Shown in pieces: positions 53,500 through 61,366 of a stretch of 64,000 nucleotides of DNA. The notes below the pieces were generated by a model, which was not told the origin of the DNA, ran no database searches, and worked only from the letters and a program-made list of their open reading frames with translations. This DNA is from Symsagittifera roscoffensis (lineage: Eukaryota; Xenacoelomorpha; Acoela; Convolutidae). Every line of letters starts with the position of its first letter. The stretch's first letter is position 1. The translations under genes and the position numbers were made by a program. The stretch is taken from contig NC_087065.1 in the NCBI RefSeq assembly GCF_963678635.1, positions 35,987,888-36,051,887 on the forward strand, read 5' to 3'.

Positions 53500-55520
53500 G
53501 CCAAATTTGCAGTCCAAATTCAAAAAAATTAGAGAGTTTTTTCGTAAACGATTTCGACCTATACAAAGCGATATTGTCCTTTCCGAACGGATCAGCAGCA
53601 GGTCCTGATAAAAAAATTCCTCGAATTTTAAAAGATCTTGTTAGTAAGTCGAATTGCAGTGCAGGATTTATTTTCTGAAATCGCTTAATAAGCTGAAAAA
53701 CCTCATTGGAGATGGCAAAATACCCAAACCCTTAAGACCTATCTTTTTTGGCGAAAAGCTTATCGCCCTGATAAAGATAGATGGAGGGTTGAGACCGATT
53801 GCCATAGGCAACACGCTGAGACGTATAACGTCTAAATGTGCTGAAAGCAAGGCCCTCTCCGAGCGACAAAATTTTTTCGGAAAAGTACAGGTAGGATGCG
53901 GTACCAAACGAGGAGCAGTATAACCTAATTGAACGCGACGAAAATCCAAAATGCACTGTCCTTTTAAAACTAGATTTCAAGAAAGCCTACAACTCTAGAG
54001 AAACAATGCTAAATCATGTATATCAAATCGCCCCAAATTGTTGAATTACACCCATTGCGCGTATAGTAAACCTAGTTACTTTTTTTTACGGAAGCTCTGT
54101 CATAATGTCAAGACGGAACTCAGCAAGGTGATCGTGAAGCCCCACCCCTTTTTGCGGAAACAATTCAGAGTCAAACAGTTGGAGTCGAAAATTAATATCT
54201 GGTATTTAGATGATGGAAATTTAGCCGATGACTATAAGGTAGTACTCCCGGACCTTAAAAACATTCTGAAATTGGAACAAACTTACGGCTTGGGCTTGAA
54301 CACTGAGACGTGCGAACTTTGTTTTTGGGACAGATTACGAGTACTCAATATAATTCAATTTTAACACAGTTTCAAAGAACATGCCCTAAAATAAAAATGA
54401 AAACAGAAGAAGAACTCCTCATTTTAGGATCTCCAATCGGCAAATTTTGCCAAAAAGAATTGCTCGACGAGCAAATTAAGGAACATGAACAAATCTCGGA
54501 TGTCATTGACAAACTAGACGCCCATTATGGTTTTTACCTCTTGAAAAATTGCTTTAACATGACAAAACTCCAATAGTTATTCGCGTACGAGCCCTTGTTT
54601 TTTGCAAAATGATTTTTTGGAACGCTTCAACAAACTACTAAGAAATTCGTTATGCAAGGTCACTTATGTAAAAATAGATGATAACCAGTTATTATAAGCA
54701 GTTCTCACGGCAGCCAAAGGTGGCTTGGGTGTTTCGTTTCTTCGTCTACTCGTTTTACCCGCTTTCTTAGCCTCAGCAGTAGGAGCAAAAAATGCCTTGA
54801 GCGAAATCTTTGGTTTGGAGCATGTGGATGGAACCTATGATGATGCACTTAAACAGTGGTTTGAACTTGAAATGGCTTCGGAAATTGAAATCCAAAATAA
54901 TTGGACAGAGCCAATTTTTGACAGCGAAATTGCAGACTTGATTTTACGACTCGAACCAACGGACGTAAAAAGATTCAACGCTTTCCAAGATAGATTTGAC
55001 TCTCAATGGTTGAAGGTCATCCTGTGCCAAAAATTAAGGTTAAAACGGTCAAACAAACAACTCAGAATTGCGATAAGACTTCGATTAAGCTCAAAAATAT
55101 GCGAACGGCATAAATGCGTGTGCAGAAAGGGCGTTACCGAGGATGGTTGGCATGTTCTTTCTTCCCTCAAAAGTGCAGGGAGATTCTCTGGCATTCAAAC
55201 CTGAATGCCCTTATAAAGCATTATTTATCTTTTACTCACATTTCGTCTGTTTAAGAACCACGACACCTCTACAGGACCGATCAGAAGCGACCAGATGGTT
55301 TGACGCTCGTTCCATGGGCTGTTGGTAAGCAGCTCTCGTGGGATCTAACGGTAGTAGACTCCTTATCTCCTTGTAGGGTTAATGCCGGGTCTGTTTGTAA
55401 CCCTGGTACGGCTGCCGCTGAAGCAGAAAAGCGAAAAAAAGACAAGTATAAAGATCTTGTAAATAATGGATATCTTTTTCAACCGCTAGCTTTTGAGGTT
55501 CAGGTCGCGGCCGACCCCAG
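53500..55520 (+). pseudogene. LINE reverse transcriptase with restriction-like endonuclease (broken)
   Basis: The + strand fragments in order begin with the RT N-part (53,654-53,923: GGLRPIAIGNTLRRI). Motif A is LDFKKAYNS (about 53,970). The catalytic YLDD follows (54,203-54,214, in 54,038-54,364), then the thumb (54,310-54,576) and a connector (54,725-55,204) ending with a Cys/His cluster (CERHKCVC..GWH). The endonuclease has RPD at 55,288-55,296 and WD at about 55,339-55,344, fitting PDX12-15D of R2-type enzymes, then AAAEAEKRKKDKY and FQPLAFEV (to 55,500). Several frameshifts kill it. The end is cut by TIR element copy 2. It represents a different portion, or a second family, from the 51,905-53,407 fragment. 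Confidence 0.75.
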
Positions 55521-56404
55521 TGTGCCATTCTGCCAGATGGCACAGCGCAACCTTCCGACGAAGCACGAATCAGAGAGAAAAGGCCTTAACAGCAAAAAAG
55601 TGCTTGAAAGGAGGGTCGAAGTATTCTGAAATTTTCTATTTTTAAAATTTAGATTTTCAAGTTGATATTTCTCAGAAATACGAAAAACGGCCATTTTGAC
55701 CAAAAAAGCTGAGAAAATCAGAACAACAACAAATATTGTGAAAAACAGTCGTGCAAAAGACGGAGATTACAAAGCCTCTTATCGTGGCAGCAACGCACGA
55801 TAAGACCCTTATCAGCGGATATTAGTGGAGAAGGAAGCTTCGGTGGGGAAGGAATATTCCACGGAACCCTCCCGGGACGCAAATTAGAAGAGATAAGAGC
55901 GTTATCGCAGGAATATTACCGGAGCGGAGGCTTGGTCCCCCAGAGACTGTTTTATGTGAAGGGACTGTATAAAACTGACTGTATAGCTACTTGGATGTCG
56001 TGAAACTTTAAATTAACACCGGTGTAACTTGATATTTTAGAATATGAGTAGCTAGAAAGAGGAAAGGGTCAATCCATCTCCAATGGATTTAATATAGAAC
56101 TGTCACACAAAAACATATTAAAATAGGTTGTTCGAGCCGTGTTTTTAATGACAATCACGTAGTCTGAGGATCCGAGACTCAGCTATGTGGTTGTGTTCGC
56201 ATGTAAACGAAAGCTGATCAAAAGTCGTTTGACTGATGGCCTAAAAATGGTAACTTTTTACTTTGCCCTAAACAGACCAGAAAATCAACTGGCAAGGTCG
56301 AGACGGTGAAAAACGAGTAGGATTAAGGTAACTGACGCCTGCCAGTCGTTAATAGGTACTTTTTCTACGCTCCGTCGCTGTGTGATATTTGGGCGAATGT
56401 TACA
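55521..56404 (+). mobile_element. Non-autonomous TIR element, copy 2 (884 bp)
   Basis: The left end TGTGCCATTCTGCC..CACAGCG and the right end (reverse complement TGTAACATTCGCCC..CACAGCG) are imperfect inverted repeats. It interrupts the LINE endonuclease frame. CAG/TAG at the flanks could be a decayed 3-bp duplication. Internal features shared with copy 1 are a CTTATCGTG/CACGATAAG hairpin (near 55,780-55,806), GATAAGAGCGTTATC and the identical 51-nt block (56,204-56,254). Four bases separate its right end from the gypsy leader. Confidence 0.75.
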
Positions 56405-56482
56405 TAGACGTTTTTATGGCGCTCCTGGGTGGGCCTGTTAAAGGCATGAAACCATCATGATCAGCAAGCGTTTCAGCGACGT

Positions 56483-57698
56483 ACCCTCCGCTCCGGGCGT
56501 ATGCCCGAGTTAGAGGCCTTAATGACCGTTGTTGTACTAGGGGGAAGGTGCGTACCCTCCGTCTAGTACAATTTAGCTTTTTAACTTAGTTAACACCGAA
56601 AATTCCGGGGGCCGGAGGGTTAGGTGGGAAATCTAGAGCCCGCTTGTCCTGAGGTCCCAGGACCAAAAACAATTAAAGAGAAAGCGTAAAACCAAACAAA
56701 AATAGTGTATAACCAAGAAAAAGCCAAAAATAAATTTATTTGAAAACGAAAAAGTACAAAAAACAGTAAAAAATCCAAAAAAGACCAAAAACAGTAAAAA
56801 AACATAAAGTGACAGTTTATTTGTTATTTCCGGACGAGATGTGATCGGACCTTCCTATTTGTTGTTGTTTCAGATTGATTTATATCGTTTCTGATAGAAA
56901 GATTGTGTGTTTTGGTGAGGGGTTGGATACCCTCCCTCGAGTGTAATTTGAGTGTTTAAGCACGTTAATGGTGATTTTGCCGGTGACCGGAGGGTAGAGT
57001 GGCAAGCTGATCAACGTGTTCCACACTCAACAGGGACATCAGGGATAACATCCGCAACGACTGTTGGGTATCGTTGAAGCAATTTTAGTATCGTTCGGGT
57101 ACTATTTCATTAAAACTTAAGTGGTGGGGGGCACGATTGGCGCGGTCCGATTGTACCCTCCATCGATTACAAATTTCCGAGTTAAGGGTCTTAATTCGGG
57201 TATTTTGGTGCAAAGGAGGGTATAGTACTATTCATTAACGACTACTAATAGGTTATTATCCTTATTACATATTACTTATCTCCTCAATTAGACCCAAAAA
57301 ACACCCAATTTTGTCGAAAATCATCGGTTTTCGATCAAACTGTAGACCCCCAAATTTTTGGATATCCGAGCTTTTCCGAACAACAAAAAGCTTTTATATA
57401 GGGAGTAGCTACGTAGTTCGATCGCCCTAACTAAAGAAACGGCGTGAGAAAAGACTCAGTAGAAGTTGGAAAAAACCAAAAGTTTTCGGTCAAAATTTCG
57501 ATAATTTTCTGAATTTTGTCAATCTGTTTTGGGGATCGAGTTTTTGAGTTTTTAGAGTTAGAGCAATAAAATTTTTTGCGTTAGGAGCGTGCTAGCATAA
57601 CGTGCTCGGTTACTAGAGAAATTCTTGAGTAACCCTCCGATTTGCTCCTTGGATAGAGCTAACAACTTAAGGATTGGAAAAGGAAAGAACCGGAGGGT
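56483..57698 (+). repeat. Five dyad-symmetric units of exactly 67 bp
   Basis: Units are at 56,483-56,549, 56,554-56,620, 56,929-56,995, 57,155-57,221 and 57,632-57,698. Each begins ACCCTCC and ends GGAGGGT (GGAAGGT in the first). At offset 28-40 each carries TTAA-N5-TTAA or a one- or two-base variant, exactly at the centre. The remaining bases vary, so length and symmetry are conserved more than sequence. Such a layout suggests a dimeric protein-binding site or an RNA/DNA hairpin. The Drosophila gypsy leader carries repeated Su(Hw) insulator sites, a possible analogue. Confidence 0.85.
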
Positions 57699-58040
57699 CC
57701 AAATTTGATAGTTATTGGCCAAATTTTTATCTCCAAAACAATTTTGATCCAGTTTTTTGCACTGTTCCAGTGCCGTACAGGGCTACTACGCTCGTTTCAA
57801 TTATTTTTAGGCACTTTTGATAGGAATTGCGGAAAAAGTTTCTCAGAACCTATATAGGTGGTAAAAAAAAAAAATAAAAGGCAATTTCTCAAAGACTAGT
57901 CATCCGATCGGGGTAATTTTGGTACCATAAGTCGACGTTTTGGACCACTTTTTCGGACCGCAACCGTTTTTGGGTTGATAATCTCGGAAAAGAAAAATTT
58001 TTTTAGAATTTGTTGGTTCGGATGGTCCAAATCACAGGTA

Positions 58041-58500
58041 ACCCTCCGAGCGGCGGAAAATTTTAGTGTCAGCCAACCTAGTTTTAAGTCAGGTAGACCG
58101 CTTTTGGAGACTTTATTGTGGTAACATAACCTTTTTTCTTGATTTTTGGGGAACCCTTCGAGGTAACCCTCTGGAGTCAGCTAAGGTCCTTAGCAACCCT
58201 CCTTAGTGGAATATTTCCACGAGGTTATCCAAAGAAGTTGAGACAGCCCTCCCATAGAGAATTAAGCTTGTTTTGACGCTTCCTGAAGTTAATTGAAGGC
58301 CCTTCTGAGTGAGGCTCAGAGATTTGAAAATTTTGAAGGTACCCTCCGAAGTAACCCTCCGGAGCATATTAAGCATCTTATTGACCCTCCTTAGTAAATT
58401 TAGGGGGACCCTCCGAAGTGACTTGGGTGATTAAGGTACCCTCCGAAGTAGGCTAAGTGTCTTAACAACCCTCCGAAGTAAAACCCTCCGGAGTGTCTTA
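58041..58500 (+). repeat. Dense ACCCTCC / CTAA-N5-TTAR array
   Basis: At least eight exact ACCCTCC (often ACCCTCCGRAGT) occur in about 460 bp in the same orientation. CTAAGTGTCTTAA, CTAAGGTCCTTAG and TTAAGCATCTTAT cores lie between several of them. It is the same two motifs as the 67-bp units but arranged as direct repeats. Confidence 0.8.
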
Positions 58501-58728
58501 AACCTTAAAAACAACCTTCCTTGTTAGAAACTTGAGGAAATCTTCCGTGGCGATTTGGGAAACGGAAAATATCCATTTAATCAAAATCATATTAGGATAT
58601 TAGGCACTTATTAGGATCATAAGAGCCCATTTTGACCCGGAAATTTGTGATCAACTTTGGATTCTACATTGGGTGTATTAGAAGTACCCGAACAAATTTT
58701 TTTTTTTTTGATTGTGATTTTGGTTGTG

Positions 58729-59090
58729 TGGTTGCCTTGAGCTAATTAATAGGAAAGTTCGGGCAATCCGGGAACAAATAAAAGAAGACCTCGGTGAGTG
58801 TATTAGGCAAATACACACTCACTTGAGAAGAAAAGTTGTTCCCTGCTCTCGTGCACTTGGAGCGTTCCGGGTGTGGGGGAGCTTTTTCATAGACTTTAGA
58901 AGTTTTCGATCAGAGGTTACCTTGAGCCACTTGATAGGACAGCTCGGGCGATCGCGAGGCACCTAAAAGAAGACCTCGGTGGGTGTATTAGGCAAATACA
59001 CACCCACTTGAGAAGACTGTGTCCTGGGCTTTGTTCTTTCGGATCGTTCCGATTGGGGGAAGTCTTTTTCTTTAAGACTAAGTTTTATTG
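58729..59090 (+). repeat. Tandem duplication in the gypsy leader (187-bp period)
   Basis: GTTGCCTTGAGC at 58,729 recurs as GTTACCTTGAGC at 58,916. Both copies share AGAAGACCTCGGTG, a near-perfect stem (GTGTATT..AATACAC) and CACTTGAGAAGA. Paired changes in the stems (GTGAG/CTCAC versus GTGGG/CCCAC) keep base pairing, so the RNA or DNA fold may be selected. Confidence 0.8.
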
Positions 59091-59438
59091 ATCTGTTTCT
59101 GAATCATCACTGCTTTTTATCAAAGATTGTTTAATTTTAACAAAGCAGTGACTTGATAAATTGTGTGGCGATAAAGTGATACTGACAAAAGGTCGCTGTC
59201 ACCTGTAGGATATTCTTATCTGATTATCTATTGTGTTTTGTGTGTTGATTATATCTTGTGAAAATCTTGTGATACTGTTATACTATACGGCAGGGTTGAG
59301 TTAGCATTATATCAATACTGAGCAGGCCCTGTGTGTGTGTGTAACTCTAGCTGAGTCACTAAGATTGTCATTGAGAAACCTAAGAGATTGATACTGACTT
59401 TTCGACATACGAATATTTTTTTTTGTGTGTCACAAAGT

Positions 59439-60884
59439 ATGCAGCGCAGGGACTCGTTAGGATCGACTACTAAGATTCCCAGGCTGAGCAAGGGCAGCAC
59501 GCAAAAATTTAAAACTAGGCGTAGCCAGTCCTCGTTTAGCAGCGCCTCCGACGTGTTTGCTGAAAACGAATCGACTAAAGGTCAACCTGATCTTTCAGTG
59601 AACGGATTGAGATTGAGGAGCGAGAAAAACCTCGATGGCGATCAAAGGCGGAGCGCCGAAGCCGGAACCGCGAGCGAAACGCTTGTGGACCCCTTTGACG
59701 AGGGAGAACAGATGCTCATTCGACCCGACTTTGAGCCGAGCGAGGACCTCGAGCGGGAGGAAGTCGAGAGGACAGAGGAGACCTCGGAGCGTTCCGAGGT
59801 CGAGCCGCGAGAGGAAGTGTTATTCAAGGGGATGTCCAAATCGGAGACCAAAAGTCACAGATGGAGGGGAGAATACTCACATTCGGCTAGTACCCACTCA
59901 TCTCTGGCCAAGCAGAGCAACAACGCGATGATGTCGAGTATAAGCCCGAGTGAAGAACAAACGGGTTCGAAGGCCAAGAAGAGTTGGAAGTCTTTGTACG
60001 ACGAACGCATGGCGTCACTACCAACTGTAGGTTTGACTTCCAGTGATGACTACCCGGAGATAGCCCATCCGGATGTGAACTTCACACCGTGCCCAAGGAA
60101 CGATATGAGCAGGAAGGCGTCGTCAACCTCGCCGACCAGGCCCATGTCAGATGGGATAACGATGGGAGCGTCATCAACCTTCGACAGATTAATGACGTCG
60201 ATGAGCAAGCAAAAAGGCGGTGCGTCATCAAGAACCAGGCTGCAGCCGCAGTTGACCTCATCTTCTCTGGGTCTAATCCCGTCATTTGGGGCCACTGGCG
60301 ACATGAGTGACATGTTCGCTGGCGTAATGAATGGTCTAGATGAACTGAGGCGGGACATGACTAAAAGAATAGATCAGGTTGATGAGAGAGCTCACAAAGG
60401 TCAAGAGAATCTGAGAGACGAACTAACGCATGTGAAGTCGCAGGCGAGGGTTGATCAGGCTCAGTTGATTCGCAACACCGATCAATGCCTGGCGGAGAGC
60501 CTGGCACAGGCAAACAAAAAGTCATACGAAAGAGAGGCTAGGATGACCAGGGAGATCGAACGATTGTTGAACGATCATGATAGTACCTACGCCCCCACGA
60601 TGACTAGCCTGGAGAAAAGATTAGATGCAAAATCTGACTTAATGATGCGGAAGCTTGACGCGATCCTGAATGGGAGCAATTGGCAGGAGCGTTCCAACCC
60701 AAGGGAGCGCTCACGCCATGCAAATGATGGAGATGGTACGGGCAGCACGAACCCAGAAACAAGGAGCGGCCAAGGACAGCCCCGTCGAGGCCTGGCTGGA
60801 CGAATCCAGTCCCGCCGGAGGCAGATGCCACCCCGGAGACAAGGTTGCCAACTGTGCCACAAGTCAGTTCAGTACCAGATCTGA
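59439..60884 (+). pseudogene. Gag N-terminal region (+ strand gypsy element)
   Basis: Open from 59,388, but the ATG at 59,439 (MQRRDSLGS) is preferred: the extra 17 residues upstream are hydrophobic and lie in leader sequence. The product has a Ser/Arg-rich start, an acidic Glu/Asp-rich region (about residues 75-130 of the mature start) and a predicted coiled coil (about 295-420) that could multimerise. The frame ends at 60,884, while homologous gag continues in another frame from about 60,845, so a frameshift has occurred. No domain beyond the coiled coil is evident. Confidence 0.75.
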
Positions 60885-61366
60885 CTACAGTCTCACAGGA
60901 CACAACGATGTATGCCTCGATGTTTGAGCCTCTGAACAGATCTCTCGAAACATTCATCACCAAGCTCTCGAAGTCAACCGAGAGAGGAGAGAGGTCAAGA
61001 AGGACACTGAAAATGCCGAAGTCATATAAAGACGAGTCAGACGGCTGCATTGATACTTGGATAGAGGTGATGAAGTTACACTTTGAGGAAGAGAATCTCT
61101 CCAAGAAACAAGAGTGCAGCGCGCTGACGAGCAATCTGGAGGGTACTGCATTAAGTTGTGTAATGGCGAAAAGAGCCAATGAGAGAGACAGAGCTCGAAA
61201 GATATTCGACATCCTGCTGAATCGTTTCGGCTCTGGAGTACAAGGGCACCAGGCTATGGTGAAGTTCGGAAAGAGGCGTCAAAGAGATGACGAATCCATA
61301 GATAAATTCTTGGACGACCTTGAATTGCTTAGGAGGAGAAGCAACCCAGATGAGAAAATATCCTAG
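60845..61366 (+). pseudogene. Gag capsid region, frame-shifted from the N-terminal part
   Basis: This frame carries the retrotransposon-gag core: TWIEVMKLHFEEEN, EGTALSCVMAKR, ILLNRFGSGVQGHQAM and DDESIDKFLDDLELL. An in-frame TAG (61,364-61,366) ends it. The minus-strand copy reads through the same point (47,979-48,221), and the homologous peptide continues a further 15 codons. A second frame change near 61,400 then moves it to the long open frame below. Both are probably real lesions rather than programmed shifts, as they are close together and one is a stop. Confidence 0.75.

Larger units (their letters stand above)
56409..59438 (+). promoter_or_regulatory. 5' LTR/leader of the + strand gypsy element
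   Basis: The start (CGTTTTTATGGCG) is matched by the minus element (TGTTTTTATGGCG at 51,878), so the terminal TG has decayed to CG here. The 3-kb stretch has no ORF. It contains the 67-bp dyad units (56,483-57,698), a dense ACCCTCC array (58,041-58,500), an A-rich tract (56,650-56,810), a 187-bp duplication (58,729-59,090) and a TG tract near 59,330. An LTR end and primer-binding site could not be fixed. Confidence 0.65.

Noticed and set aside
56620-56805. Hydrophobic minus-strand ORF (61 aa)
   Set aside because: It is the complement of an A-rich tract in the gypsy leader that is shared with the other element in non-coding context.
58041-58500. CRISPR-like array
   Set aside because: Repeats are 7-12 bp with irregular spacing in eukaryotic transposon DNA; no cas genes and no uniform spacers.
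59642-61212. Minus-strand ORFs over gag of the + strand element (for example 60604-61212)
   Set aside because: The + strand frames match the gag of the minus element, so these are shadows.
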